Positions 22,963 to 35,469 are shown, counted from the first letter of the stretch. The stretch is 64,000 nucleotides of DNA from Cryptomeria japonica (GCF_030272615.1 NC_081412.1:27696001-27760000); one strand, 5' to 3'. Notes: generated from the letters alone by a model not told the origin. Program-made: numbers and translations.

Positions 22963-25900
22963 TTATGACAATAAGGAATAATACTTGTCAAAAACAAATT
23001 TAAAGTCCTGCAAGAATTGTTTCATCGACAAAGACCAAGACTCAAGTAGGGAGGTGGCTACTTCTTTCTCTGTCTGCATCTGGCAGACCTGTTCTTCCAT
23101 GGCTTCAATTGTGCTCATCTCCTATGTAACTGTTAAGGCATCCAAGTTCAAATAGCACTTCTAAATAATTTGCAATTGTGGGAGTAGAACCAGTTGTAGC
23201 TCCTACAAATCTCTAGACTGGGTGTTGATCTCTTTTTCCATTTTTGCTGACTGGATGTGAAACCGGTGAATGGTTTGCCCATAAGTTGTAAAGGAATCAA
23301 AAGGTGGCTTGAATGTACTCATGTAGGACTGCAAGTCCGTTTGAAGATTTTTCTTCTGAGTTAGCATATCATCATAGAACAGATGGGGTTGGCAGATCTT
23401 GCTGAGTAGCAGATTCCCCTCATCCAAAGCGTCCCTTATATCCTTTTGTTCTTTCTACAGTTCAAACTGGAGCTCATTCAACTTCTTCATCAGAACTATA
23501 TTAAGAGCTTTTTGATGCTCCTTCTTGACATTTGCCTCTGCTGCCTCTTCTAGGCTCTACACCTAATCATCCACTACTGTGCATAGGAGCTTAAGTTTAG
23601 CTAGTGATGAATCAGTGTTGGGAAGATTTGTACCAGGTATCAAACCAGTAAGAGTGTCCACAGCCGCTTGAATTACATCCTGCTCCTTCTTCCTTCGAAT
23701 AATTTCAAGGCACTCTTGAGCAACCTTGATGCTTTGCATTAGCTCCGTTTCACTTCAAGACAAGAGATCGATAGGACTGGTGAGATTAGCTGGTTTGGCT
23801 TGACTCCAAGTTGCCTTCGGAGTCTCCATCTAGGTGCTCTTCTCTGCTTTCTTCTTCTTTGGTTCTCTCCTCTTCTTTGCTTCCTTGTCCTCCTCAACCT
23901 TTTTCCTCTCTGCTTCCTTCTTCTTCTCCTATTCCTTATCCTCCTCTGCCTTCTTCTTCCTCTCTACTTCCTTCTTCTTCTCATGTTCCTTATCCTCCTC
24001 TTCCTTCTTCCTCTCTGCTTCCTTCTTCTTCTCTTGTTCCTTATCTTCCTCTTTTTTCTTTTTCTTTTCATCTTCTTGCTTCTTTTTCTCTTCTTCATCC
24101 TTATTCTTCTTCTCCTCTTCTTTCTTCTTTTTCTCTTCTTCATCCTTCTTCCTCTTCTCTACTTCATCCTTTTTCCTCTACTTAGCCTCTTCCTTTGCCG
24201 CTTCCTGTCTATCCTCGGCTTGCTTATCAACCTGTTTAGCCTGTTGCTCCTATCCTTTCACCTCATATGGTGTTTCCTGAGTAACATCCTCTACGACCAG
24301 AGCATCAATATCAATGGTGTAGATTAGTTCAACAACCGGATTTCCTTCATCATCAAATACTTCATCCGGTTTGGATATAACTGGTTCTTTTTCAGCTTGT
24401 CGGTTGGGTAGATGCACTTTGTGAGATTGGACATCGGTTCTCATATATTGATGAGTGTCTTTTTTGACATAATCAACTCTACCTTCTAACAGCCAGAGTC
24501 TTCTTCTTCTAGTGAAGAAGAGTCCTTTATTTTGGTCAATAACATCAAATAATTCAGAATTTGATAGGTCAGGAAAGTACTGTGCAAAAACTTTCTCCCT
24601 AATTTCCTATTCTTTCTCTATGGCAATGCATCATCTATTATCTAATGACTTATATAAAGAATATGGTGTCTAAGGTTTAATCTCTGAGGGCGACCGGTCA
24701 TTAACACATAAATACTGAATTATTTCCTTTTCAACTACTTCCCTTTCATCATCATTAAAGTCATCAAAACACTCAATTAAGTCATGTAGCACTTTTCTCC
24801 TAATATTCTTTATTGTTCTTTGACAATGTGTCAAAGGTTTATAGGAAGAGATATCTATATTTATCAGTGCAGATGATGTCGGTTCATTCTTTGTCTTTCT
24901 CTTTGCTTGACGTGTTTTCTTTGGTTTTTCCTCAGATGTAGTTTCTTCTGAGTCTGGAGAGGTATTCTTTGTCTTCCTCTTTCTCTGGAACACTTTAGCC
25001 GGTGCCGCTTCTGGTTTCTTCTTGGCTGGTGACCGCTTGGTCACTTTTGGAGTTGCAGTAGTAACCGGTGCTGATGTTGCAGGCACTGCCTTTGCCTTCT
25101 TCACTGCAGGTTCTTTTCCTTTCTTTGCAGAGGGCTCCTCGACCGGTGTAACCCTTTCCAGATAGGTTCCGGTCCTCTTTGCCTTAGGATCAAGAGGTGA
25201 GGCAATAAAGGTAGAGGCATACCCTTCCAGCATATCGTACATCACCTCATAGCCCATTGGCTCCACTTCTTCCTGTCTGGGCTCAATAGCCTTCATTATG
25301 CATTTATCTACTTGGATGGTGAAACAGATATCTTCTTCATATTTCTTGACGATGTCACCTGATATCCTCATTCTTTGGCTCATTTTCCATCTAAACTCAT
25401 CAAAATACTTGTTCAAAATATCAGGGTAATCGGTTCTGATTGCTTCAATGCTTTCCTTGATTTTCTTGGTCACCGGTTGGTCAGCAGACCACTGGACATC
25501 TCCTACTCTTGGAAAGTAGCCTTGGAAATAGAAGAACAACCCAACCAGTAGTCGTCCAAACTTGAACCTTAGTGCATTATCCTATTTGATCGACTTCAGA
25601 TTCAACAGGAGTTGTCTCTGCATACTGGTGCACAGATCAAATGATGCATCCTCCTTTATCATCTGGTAAGTGGCATTTACCGCTACAACAGATATAGAGT
25701 TAATTCTGTTGGCTGAGAATGTCCGGTATCCAACCACCATACATGCATACTTCACTAGATCATCCTTGATAGAATTGACTGTCATGCCTCATGAGTCGCT
25801 CACTAAACCGGTGAGCTTGGACATTTCAGTTTTGCTTACCATCCTTAGGGCTGGCACTTCCCCTGTGTTGTAGAATCCAGTGACTGCATTAATTTCCTGT

Positions 25901-26259
25901 GGCGTGATATCATGTGTTCTCTCTAGGTACATCTTATCACCATGGACTCTGCTCAGAATGATCCTTATATGATCCTCTATGGAATCCTCCAGGAAGTAAA
26001 CAACATTGTGGAGCTTCTTTTTCTCCAAAATATTATACTTTGGTTTGATCTTCTTATCCTTTCCACAAAATAAACCTAACAGGGAGTGGATAGCTAAAGA
26101 CCCTAGGTCTTCAATCTTGCAATCTATGTAGTCAGAAATTCCCTCTTCTACTATCACACCAGCCAGAACTTGTGATAGGGCATTATACTTAGACTTTCAT
26201 TGAATAAAACTTGCAGACTTGACAGATGCACTAGAACTGGTATGAGATGCGAAAGCCAT
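22963..26259 (-). pseudogene. ORF2 of pol-less element A (about 1100 codons, decayed)
   Basis: A single minus-strand frame runs from ATG 26259 to a stop at 22963; fragments at 26157, 25785, 25539, 24444 and 23427 are all in register. N-terminal domain: ILSRVHGDKMYLERTHDITP, FGRLLVGLFFYFQGYFPRVG, FRWKMSQRMRISGDIVKKYE and EPMGYEVMYD. The middle is basic (Lys/Ser/Thr/Pro-rich, NLS-like). Then comes a Glu/Lys-rich repeat tract (23880-24190) and a coiled-coil C-terminus ending FVFDKYYSLLS. About a dozen in-frame stops occur, several readable as CAG to TAG. It has no enzymatic motif and no clear membrane segment. I do not recognise the family; B, H, I and G2 carry homologues. Confidence 0.8.
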
Positions 26260-26710
26260 GATAGAAATTTTAAGAACTCGAGAAATACCTTTTGAAACAC
26301 GTGAATTGAGGGCTTGTTGATTATCCTTCAATTCACGCTCCGTCGGTTGCTGAATCACCGCTTTGTGTTCTCCACTTGAACATTTGCCAGTTCAAATTTG
26401 AATCTTCTTCGCGGTTTCTCAATTTCTCAAGATCTCAGCTCAAATCATCCTTTTGCCACTTTGCTCTTTGAAAAACTTTTCTTCACTCGAAAACTGATAG
26501 TGAGAAATGATTTGAAAAATCTTTTTAAGTATGTTTCTCACCTATCGCAATTAATGCTCCTCCATTAGGGTGTAAACCCTAATTTGCCTTTTTACTGTTT
26601 CTAGTCTTCTGCCAAATGATTGGTATAACATATCGGTTAAGGACTTTTACCGGTGTAAACTGGGGGTTCGAAACATTTCGTTGTTTTCTCCCCCTAAGCT
26701 TTTCTGAAGA
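26260..26710. other. Spacer between Gag-like ORF and ORF2 of element A
   Basis: Non-coding gap in the minus-strand order gag, spacer, ORF2. It includes a short G-rich block on the minus strand (AGGGGGAGAAAA, about 26688-26699). H has a similar block at the same place (about 3470-3485). Confidence 0.5.
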
Positions 26711-27753
26711 TTAGTTTGCCGGTTCTGTGATTTCCACACTAGATGCAGAAACCGGTTCCTCTTGTAACACTGCTGGTTTCTTCTTCCAGGTTTTGTTCAT
26801 GTCCACTTGAACAGTCTCAACATCAATGTTTCCTTCTGGACTGACTGGTATATCATCAGATATGTCCTTTCTTGATCTACAGAATCTGGTAATGTGATCT
26901 GGTTTGTTGCAGTGATAGTAGACCAATCCAGGTGCTCTCCAAGGTCCATTGTTCATGTTTCCATTCTTCCTTCTACATGTTGCAGCAGTGTGACCATGAC
27001 CATGATAGACCATATAGTTTTCTCTCCATCTAGTTGTTGCTTGATAGCCACCACTTCTTTGCTGATTATTGAAGGCATTAAACTGGTTGTGATTCCGGTT
27101 CACAAAAGGTTTAGGACCAACTCCTTGGGTCCTCTGAGGATATCTTCTAGTGTTATTCATAACAGACCTACATTTAGATGCTTTATGCCCATACTTGTTG
27201 CATGCATAATAGTTACCATCAAATCTATAGGATCTAGGCTTATCATTTAGGAAATAAGGAAAATTGTTGTAATCCTTACTCCTACACATATTTGCAGAAT
27301 GTCCTTCTTTAAGACAGTTAAAGCAAACAGGTTTAAACTTTTGCTTACCTTTATCCTTTGATGTTGGTTGTTTCTTTGATGTTCCAGCATTTGTACCAGA
27401 GGTCTCACCTTCCTCATGACCGGAATAACTAAGTCCATTGGTATTCTTGACCAGTTTGGCAGATTTAAGCTTTTTCTCTAGCTTGACAGTACTCTTGTTG
27501 AACTTAGCAAGTATTTCCTTTGACTTAGAGAGTTCTTTAGAAATAGAAGCATTTGTTTCCAACAGGTTTTCATTCTCAGAGATGACAATGTTCAGTTCTC
27601 CTTGCATGTCTTCCTTTTCCACTTTGCTTGCATGGAGTTGAGCAGTTAGGGCACTGATCTCTTGTTTCAGCTTGGAGATCTCATGATCTCTTTCTTTTAC
27701 TAGATCTTCAGCTTTCCTTCGATTCTCAAGCTCTTGACACATCCGGATAGTCA
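26711..27753 (-). pseudogene. Gag-like ORF of element A, C-terminal part
   Basis: Open minus-strand frame from the B insertion point (27749-27753) to the stop at 26711. The coiled coil (RRKAEDLVKERDHEISKLKQ) is followed by four knuckle positions: CFNCLKEGHSANMC is canonical, and the others (ACNKYGHKASKC, HGHGHTAATC, HCNKPDHITRFC) have lost one or more cysteines, several by Cys to Tyr. The C-terminus has MNKTWKKK and ends SVEITEPAN. With the N-terminal piece at 35180-35419 it would be about 425 residues and free of stops. B insertion is its only major lesion. Confidence 0.85.
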
Positions 27754-28894
27754 TGCTAGGCCCAATATGGAAAGCTAATGTACTAAGAGGGGAGGGGTGA
27801 ATCAGTACTTCAAAACTTTTCTTTAATAATAACTTTATTGTTATGCATAAACCGAATAGTGCAGTAACATAATATAAAGCTAAAAAAAATAGATAACAAT
27901 CATACATGATTCACTCCATAACACATATATTTTGGTTACACATAAACTCTTGGTTAGAAAGAAAAACTGCGGTGGGGATGGCACCCACAACTTCACTACT
28001 ACAATAATAAAGAGTGCTCAGTTAGAGCTACATGTTTAGCTATTTCTGATAGCTTACCCTATTAGGAGTAACAAGATCTATTAGATCTACCTTGCTAAAG
28101 GATTTTACAACACTTAAACTAAATGTTGTACCTGGTTAGAGGCTTTACAATTTATAGACTTGATTAGAGTCTTTTACCCTGTTAAAGGTTTCTCTTACAA
28201 TTTCAAAATATTACAATAAATCATTACAAATATCTGCAACTTTACATCTGGAATGTTATAGCAGATTCTATGTGCTCAGAATAGATTACCTTGCTTATAA
28301 CATACCTCAGTAACCCATATATTAACTCGGTAAACCCTTCTATTTACTCTATTCTTTGACTGTTCTCTGAAATCCTTCTTGGTGACCTCTGTGTCTCTGT
28401 AACAGTCTTCTTACACTCATGCACACACACCTTTTTAATTCCTAACTCATGTTGTATAAATAGATCTCTTATGTCGGTGATCCATTCATTGCTTCGATCT
28501 TACAAACATGTTTTATCGAATGAATAACCATGCAAAATATTTCATTGGTTAGATGACCTCAAAATCATACACAATCTTTAAGTGCAATTCCCAATGTGAT
28601 AACGGTTAGATGTTCCTCGATCTTGTAACACGTTTTCATATGTATGTCCAAGTTCAATGAATCTGGTAACACATTTCACTTGGTGTATATCAACTCGATG
28701 CATCATCTTTGCTGCTCGGTAGACATGAAATGATACTCGGTAGACAACTCGGTGTATACTATGTATTGAGACTACTTTCTTCAATAACCGACTGGACTGT
28801 GCATACCGACTAAATATCTCGGTAGAGATAACCGACTAGAGTATATAGAATAACTTTGAACATAAAACTAATGGCAACTTGATAAGTAGTAACA
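27754..28894 (-). repeat. 3' LTR of element B
   Basis: 1141 bp, TGCTAGGCCCAATATGG...AAGTAGTAACA on the plus strand. It pairs with 34040-35179. In the first roughly 290 bp compared by eye I see about 15 differences, nearly all transitions. Minus strand: purine tract AAAAGGGGAGAT, then LTR start TGTTACTACTT. Confidence 0.92.
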
Positions 28895-29283
28895 ATCTCC
28901 CCTTTTGACATTAGTTGAGATGTTTGACAAAAACTACTTTCAAAGTTATAACTCAATAGTCTATATACTTGCAAAATTTGACTATACTAACAGTATATAC
29001 AATAGTCAATGAAAATATACTCCCCTTATCGATATACTTGTACAAAACTCTGATTTTGCATGCTTGAAGATCAATGTTTTATGTGCTGCTCTTGATCTTT
29101 GCTTATTGTCCTATTCACTGCTCGGTACACTGCTCTTGAATACTCTGCTTGCTCTGCTCGGTGTACTCCCCCTGTATACTATACTCCTTTTGTTTGATAC
29201 TTTGAATACTACACTCCCCTAATATTGTATCACTCCCCCAATACTATATCATATCACTCCCCCTTTTTGACAAACATCAAAAC
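28895..29283 (-). promoter_or_regulatory. Element B 3' untranslated region with polypurine tract
   Basis: Non-coding between the ORF2 stop and LTR. TGTCAAAAGGGGAGATTG (minus strand) touches the LTR. Four more AGGGGGAGT-like tracts occur between 29020 and 29275, so the region is repeatedly purine-rich on the transcript strand. Confidence 0.7.
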
Positions 29284-32101
29284 TTAATTACCATTCAGGG
29301 GTGGTAACTGGTCAAAAATGGATTTGTACTTGGTTCGTGCTTCGGTGAGAGCAATAGAGAGTGCAATCTTTACACTGTCCATTAAAGAATTTTGTGCTTG
29401 AATATCAGCCAATAATGATATTAAGCCATCTAGAGTGCTTTCACCTTCTAAAGTACCTTATTTTTCTTTTGAATCACCATTTTCTTTTCTTATTCGGCCT
29501 TTGCTTTGCATAGTTCACCGAAATCAATGAGTGCTTGCCCCTTTAATTTTGATATATCTATATTGGGCAACACTATTGGTTTTGAAAAATCAACTTTAAA
29601 ACTATGCTTTTTCATCTTCTTTTCTTTACCTTTTACCGATGGAACTAAAACAATGGCTTGTGAGGCTTGTTGACCCTCGGTAGGTTCTCGGTAGAGGCAA
29701 CACTTTGATCGGTTTCTTTAGCCTCTGTAGAGTCCTTTGGTGTCTTGGTACTTGGTGTCTCAATTGCAACATTCTCAGTGCTAGAAGGTGATTGAGATGT
29801 CTGTTCTTGAGTAGTACCTTCTCCTGTTGTAGACTTGTGGCCTTCGGTGCCTTGATCCATGTCATGAGGGGTTTCGATTGAGATAGGTTGTTTGACCGGT
29901 GGATAAGGTTGAACTTGTTCCAAGACTGATTCACTAGATACAAGTTTTGCATATGCATTGGCTTCTATCATTTCTTGTTCTGGTGCCTCTGAATCCATGA
30001 CATCTTCATCTATTTGAATGGTGTCAGCAAGGTCTTGCTCAGTAACATCAGGATCTTGCTCGGTGACATCAACAATTTCAACTGTAGCTTGCTCACTGGC
30101 ATCCTTGATTTTAAAGATTTCCTGCCACTTTGCTTTTGTCTCATTTTCCACTTCAAGATACAGCCCATTCATCAGTTTTAAGGCTCTTTGTTTGACAAGA
30201 AACTTTAAGTTGTAGGTTGTCAAATGTTCTTTTATTTCAGCTACTGACATGTCAGGAAAGAGATGAACCAGACTTCTTTCTCTAATCTATTTCTCTGAGT
30301 CCATTGCATACTTCCACCTATTATCAATATGCAGATAAAGTTCATTCGGAAGTGACTTAGCTAGTTCCAATGGAGCTAACCGGAATTTTAGAAGTGTGCA
30401 AATGACAGCTTCTTCAATTTGCCTCTTCTCATCATTATTTCTGGTTTCATATTTAACATATCTAAATGATCCAAATCCTCCATATTCTTTCAGATTAGCA
30501 CAAAAGTTTTCAACACTATGTACATTTACCTTCTTGCTTTTGACAATCTGAAATTTGCTTGCATCCTCTGATTTGGTATCACTGGACTCTTTTGCCAAAA
30601 TGAGTCTCCGAGTAGATTTCTTGTAGGTCTTTGTTACCTTGGGAATAGTAACACTCTTTGTTTTCTTACTCGGTGAAGCTGCAGATGCTCTAGTGTTAGG
30701 TCGCTTTGGAGGTGGAGTCGGTGAGGCCTTTGATGTGTCCTGTTTCTTTCTCTTCAACACTTTTCCCTTAGGCAATTCAGTGCTCAGTGTTATAGCTGCC
30801 TCTTGGGCTTCAGATTCCTCTTTGATAATGGTAATGGTGCCTTTGACAGGTGTAGAGGAAGAGTCTTCTCCGAATTTCTCCGATAATGCATTTATCATCT
30901 TTGTTGCCTTTCTTGTAGCTTTGGGTACTACAATGCTCATTTTTACTTTTTCCTTTACGTCCTCATAGGTTCCATACCTCAGCTCGGTAGCATGTCTTGG
31001 CAATGTAAGAAATGCACCAATTTGTTGTTGTGTGATGTCAAAATCAATCTCGTATCCCATAGGTGACAAAGATTGAGTCCTTGGTTCCACAGCATTCACA
31101 TAACAATAATCAGTGTCAACATCAAAACATATGTCATTTTTGTATTTCTCCACTAGCTGGGGTGGAATCCTATACCTGTTGTGCATTTTCTCTTGGAACT
31201 TACTGAAGTAATCATCCATAATATCATTGAAATTATCACCTAACTTCTTAATGAAGTCATTGATCTAATGGGTGATTGGTCGGTGTAGTTCCCAAACAAC
31301 TTTACCGACTGATGGAAAGAATTTTTCAAAATAGAAAAATATACATACAAGTAATGATCCAAACTTTAGTGTATTAGCCGAGTTGTTTTTCTTCGACTTC
31401 CTGATGGTGTTTAGATTCTCAAACAGGTTCTTCAGCAACACCTCACATAGATCAATTTTCATTCCCTTTTTCACAATTTTGTATGTTAGGTCTACTACTG
31501 CACAGGGTACACTATTTTCCCTTGTTGATTGGAAGAAACAGTAACCTATTACTCTTATGGCAAATTTTAGCTCTTAATCTGTGACATTGTTCAATTTTAA
31601 TCCTCTGCAATCTGATTCCACTCCGGTTAAACTGATCAATTCCTTTTGTGATATCATCTTTTGGGCTCGGGCATGATCATAAATTGGGTAACCGGTAATC
31701 AGATGAATGATTTCCTTGGTAATCTTAAATGGTTGCTCTTCTAGCCACATGAAATCATTGTGAACTCTGCTCAGAATAAAATTGACCCACTGGGATTTGA
31801 ACAGATGGGGATAGGTTAGGGCTTCAGTCAATCCCTTGATCTTGATGTGCTCATACTTGCTATTTAATTTACCATTTGTGCATAATTCATCATAGGTGTC
31901 TTTAATTTCAACATGACCGAGTTCTTCAACACAAAATTTGGTGAAGAATCTCACATCCTCGACTAACAACACTCTATCCGAGATGAGTGAAAAAGCGGTT
32001 TTGTCATCCGGTTCAGATGCAACTTTGGGAGTCAAAGAGTATTTTAGTGAGGGCTTCTCTACATTCTTGACAACAATGGGATCTTGGATCTTAGGCACCA
32101 T
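29284..32101 (-). pseudogene. ORF2 of pol-less element B (about 940 codons, few lesions)
   Basis: Minus strand from ATG 32101; segments 31574-32101, 31265-31474, 30287-31219 and 29645-30250 are all in one frame, separated by single stops. A frameshift near 29670 and two more stops affect the end at 29284. Domains: N-terminal (residues 1-280) with LLVEDVRFFTKFCVEELGHV, FILSRVHNDFMWLEEQPFKI, FGSLLVCIFFYFEKFFPSVG; then YRIPPQLVEKYKNDICFD and LSPMGYEIDF; a basic Pro/Ser/Thr/Lys linker; FGSFRYVKYETRNNDEKRQI; an acidic Glu/Gln/Thr-rich stretch; and a coiled-coil tail. This is the best-preserved copy of the family here. Function unknown. No protease, RT, integrase or RNase H motif. Confidence 0.82.
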
Positions 32102-32624
32102 TTTAGATTTCAGATAAAAGCTAACAAAGGATCCTTAGAGTTTCAGGATTTCAAACAGTAGACGCTTCACACTTAACAAATAATAGCAACTAGATAAGAT
32201 CGGTTAACCAGCTTAACAATGGGTTGAGATTGATGTAAATACCTTGAATTTGCTTTGTAGGAGGTTTTATCACCTTAGATTCGCTTTTCTCTGCTCTCTC
32301 AAAAACTTGGTGAGTTGAAAATGACCGCAAAAATGCTTTTAAGTACATAATATGCCTTATCGGGCTCCGTGCAAGTTAGGTCAAAAACATTAAATGCACT
32401 TGGTTCCACTTAACTTTCTTTCCTTAATCTGCTTTAACCAAGTAACCAAACTTCCTTCATTCACCGACTTGACAGGCTTCCTGTAAAGTACTTCAAAAGA
32501 CTTTCATAGAATTTCAAACTTACTATTACATCTTAATTATACAAATTTGAATTAAGTACATGATAAAATAGGAATTGTTAAGATTTAACCTTGATAAAAT
32601 GCAGTCCCTTCATACCTTTACCGA
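32102..32624. other. Spacer between Gag-like ORF and ORF2 of element B
   Basis: AT-rich, no supported coding. It corresponds to the spacers in A and H and may contain the leader of a separate ORF2 message; no clear splice or promoter signal is visible. Confidence 0.5.
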
Positions 32625-33977
32625 TTAATTTGGAATAGGAGCACCTAACTCGGTAGGTAAGGTGCTTTCTTCATTTGACACAATTTCCTTCTTTTTCCAA
32701 ATCATCTTTAATTTGTCTTTTATTTCTTCAGTGTCTTTTCTAGGTTAATCTTTGCAATCTCCAGCTAAGTGTCCAACTTTGTGACAATGAAAACATGCCA
32801 TACCAGGATTTCTCTATGATCTTCGGTTGTACATCCCAATCCTTATAAAATAGTTGGCACTTATATGTCCATATCTTCCACAACATTCACACCATATCCT
32901 TGTATTGTAATCCCATGGTACTGCAGAATATTGTCGATAAGGATTTGTGTGAATTCGGTAACCTCTAGCATTTGCTCAGTGTGCATACCACATATAGCTC
33001 TTTTGCTTAAGCCAACACTTCTCGGTACTATGTCCATATCTATTGTAGTTTTTACAAAACCCTTTGAATTTTGCCTTCTAATAATTGTTTACAGACTTTG
33101 TCCTACATTGTTTAAATGTGTGACCATATTTATTGCAATTGTAACAATAACCGTTGGACTTAGTGACATTCGGTTGCTTACCTTTTCTGATTTGGCACAA
33201 GTTGGCAGTGTGACCTTGATTTCCACAGTAGTTGCAAATAAGCTTTTTTCTTTTGATGTTGTTCTTGTTTCCATCTTGCTTTGATGATTCTCCTCTCTCG
33301 GTAGTATGAATTCCCTTTTTTGACAGAGTCTTTTCCTTTGTAACCGAGTCTTGCATCTTTGTTGGGTCTTCTTGTATTCAATTGCTCATCCAACATATTT
33401 GATGCTTCATAACTCTTCTTTAGTGTTTCTTTGGATTTCTTCTTTGTTTCAAGTTCATCGATCAACCTTGATACTTCAAGTCTCAATGCTTGGTTCTCAT
33501 CATTCTTCAGAATTGCTTCATGATGTGCATAACCTAGTTGATCTGATAGGTTTTGTTGAATTCCAGTCAACCTTGTGATTTCATCATTCTTATCAGATAC
33601 TAAGACTTCAAGTTGTTGTTTCTCTCTTTGTAGATGTCTTACTTATCCTCGGTTGTCCTTAATGCATCAAGATTTTTAGTCATCTATGTGCTGAAATGTT
33701 CATGTTCTCTTTTCATTGCTTTTAGTTGATCAGCCAGTGCTTTGTTCTTTTCTTTCAATACTCCAATCAATTCTTCAGTCTCTTCAAACACACTATTCTT
33801 AGATGATGTCTCAATTTGTTCCACTAACTCTTGAGAGTCCTACAAATCATCAGATAATCTTCTTCTTACTTTCAGATATTTTTGCATTTGCCTTTGCATG
33901 TCTACAATCACTTGATTAGCATGATCCAGCCCTTCTTGCAGATACACAATCCTCCTAGATTGTTTATAGCCTTCCAT
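32625..33977 (-). pseudogene. Gag-like coiled-coil and zinc-knuckle ORF of element B
   Basis: ATG at 33977 lies about 50 bp inside the primer site; the stop is at 32625. The N-terminal two-thirds is a heptad-rich coiled coil (YLQEGLDHANQVIVDMQRQM, then NDEITRLTGIQQNLSDQL). Five knuckle positions follow: CNYCGNQGHTANLC, CYNCNKYGHTFKQC and CFHCHKVGHLAGDC are canonical; CKNYNRYGHSTEKC has Cys to Tyr; CECCGRYGHISANY has its last Cys changed to Tyr. The C-terminus IWKKKEIV parallels A. Several in-frame stops and one frameshift near 33320 are present. Five knuckles is more than the one or two usual for copia Gag. Confidence 0.8.
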
Positions 33978-34025
33978 TGATAAGATCTTTCTCTTAAGGC
34001 AGTTAAACCCTTTTCCAAGATTGAA

Positions 34026-34037
34026 GCTCTGATACCA
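34026..34037 (-). promoter_or_regulatory. Primer-binding site of element B
   Basis: The minus strand reads TGGTATCAGAGC two bases from the LTR end. This is a perfect match to the standard site complementary to initiator tRNA-Met. Confidence 0.9.
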
Positions 34038-34039
34038 AT

Positions 34040-35179
34040 TGTTAGGCCCAATATGGAAAGCTAATGTACTGAGAGGGGAGGGGTGAATCAGTACTTCAAA
34101 ACTTTTCTTCAATAATAACTTTACTGTTATGCATAAACCGAATAGTGCAGTAACATAATATAAAGCTAAAACAAATAGATAACAATCGTACATGATTCAC
34201 TCCATAACACATATATTTTGGTTATGCATAAACTCTTGGTTAGAGAGAAAAAATGCGGTGGGGATGACACCCACAACTTCACTACTGCAACAATAAAGAG
34301 TGCTCAGTTAGAGCTACATGTTTAGCTATTTCTAATAGCTTACCCTATTAGGAGTAACAAGATCTGTTAGATCTACCTTACTAAAGGATTTTACAACACT
34401 TAAACTAAATGTTGCACCTAGTTAGAGGCTTTACAATTTATAGACTTGATTAGAGTCTTTTACCTTGTTAAAGGTTTCTCTTACAACTTCAAAATATTAC
34501 AATAAATCATTACAAATATCTGCAACTTTACATCTGAAATGTTATAGCAGATTCTATGTGCTCAGAATATATTACCTTGCTTATAACATACCTCGGTAAC
34601 CCATATATTAACTGGGTAAACCCTTCTGTTTACTCTGTTCTTTCACTGTTCTCTGAAATCCTTCTTGGTGACCTCTATGTCTCTGTAACAGTCTTCTTAC
34701 ACTCATGCACACACACCTTTTTAATTCTTAACTCATTTTGTATAAATAGATCTCTTATGTCGGTGATCCATTCATTGCTTCGATCTTACAAACATGTTTT
34801 ATCGAATGAATAACCATGCAAAATATTTCATTGGCTAGATGACCTCAAAATCATACACAATCTTTAAGTGCAATTCCCAATGTGATAACGGTTAGATGTT
34901 CCTCGATCTTGTAACACGTTTTCATATGTATGTCTAGGTTCAATGAGTCTAGCAACACATTTCACTCAGTGTATATCAACTCGGTGTGTCATCTTTGCTG
35001 CTTGGTAGACATGAAATGATACTCGGTAGAAAGCTTGGTGTATACTACGTTCTGAGACTACTTTCTTCAATAACCGGCTGGACTGTGCATACCGACTGAA
35101 TATCTCGGTAGAGATAACTGACTAGAGTATATAGAATAACTTTGAAGATAAACTAATGGCAACTTGATAAGTAGTACCA
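34040..35179 (-). repeat. 5' LTR of element B
   Basis: 1140 bp, TGTTAGGCCCAATATGG...AAGTAGTACCA on the plus strand; the last bases differ from the 3' copy (ACCA for AACA). It contains the paired arms GTACTGA (34066-34072) and TCAGTAC (34088-34094) around a G-rich loop, and GTGGG (34258-34262) with CCCAC (34270-34274). Confidence 0.92.
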
Positions 35180-35419
35180 AGTCTGTCCTTCCAATTCCTT
35201 TCTCAGGTTGGAGTTTGATTCATTCAACTTGTTTACTTCTGCAATTAGGGCTTCCATGTTTGCTTCATCTGAAGAACTATTTTCAAATAGCTCTATCAGT
35301 TTTTCTGCATGTTCTCTTCTTTTTGCTTGAGATGCCTTATATTTCACCATAAGATCATCATAGGCTTGCTCAAATTGAGTGAGCCAATGAGTAAGTTCCC
35401 TTATAGAGTATTCCCCCAT
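35180..35419 (-). pseudogene. Gag-like ORF of element A, N-terminal part
   Basis: Minus-strand ATG at 35419 (MGEYSIRELTHWLTQFEQ), 36 bp inside the primer site, runs open to the B insertion at 35180-35184. Charged coiled-coil sequence (KLIELFENSSSDEANMEALI). The last codon before B is built from the target duplication, and the C-terminal part at 27753 continues in register. Confidence 0.85.
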
Positions 35420-35455
35420 ATCTCTATCCAAGTGGTTAAACTTATAGAAAGGTTG

Positions 35456-35467
35456 GCTCTGATGCCA
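35456..35467 (-). promoter_or_regulatory. Primer-binding site of element A
   Basis: The minus strand reads TGGCATCAGAGC two bases inside the LTR end, one transition from the initiator-Met consensus. Confidence 0.8.
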
Positions 35468-35469
35468 AT

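Larger units (their letters stand above)
27754..35179 (-). mobile_element. Pol-less LTR retrotransposon B nested in A
   Basis: LTRs 27754-28894 and 34040-35179. Flanking pentamers are agtca (27749-27753) and agtct (35180-35184), a target duplication with one change. The insertion lies inside the gag coiled coil of A and leaves A's frame in register if removed. Own content: primer site TGGTATCAGAGC, Gag-like ORF (32625-33977), ORF2 (29284-32101), purine tract. It has no pol domains. Same plan as A but a clearly different LTR family. Confidence 0.93.

Noticed and set aside
23800-24327. Long plus-strand Leu/Phe/Ser-rich frames that look like membrane proteins
   Set aside because: They are the complement of the Glu/Lys-rich repeat in ORF2 of element A, which has family homologues on the minus strand.
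28895-29284. Several similar G-rich tracts that might suggest a regularly spaced repeat array or CRISPR
   Set aside because: Irregular spacing, no conserved repeat unit, plant retrotransposon context; they are purine tracts of the 3' untranslated region.
29284-32101. ORF2 as an envelope-like protein
   Set aside because: No signal peptide or convincing membrane segment; the only hydrophobic stretch (LLVCIFFYF) is too short, and it does not follow pol as env-like ORFs do.
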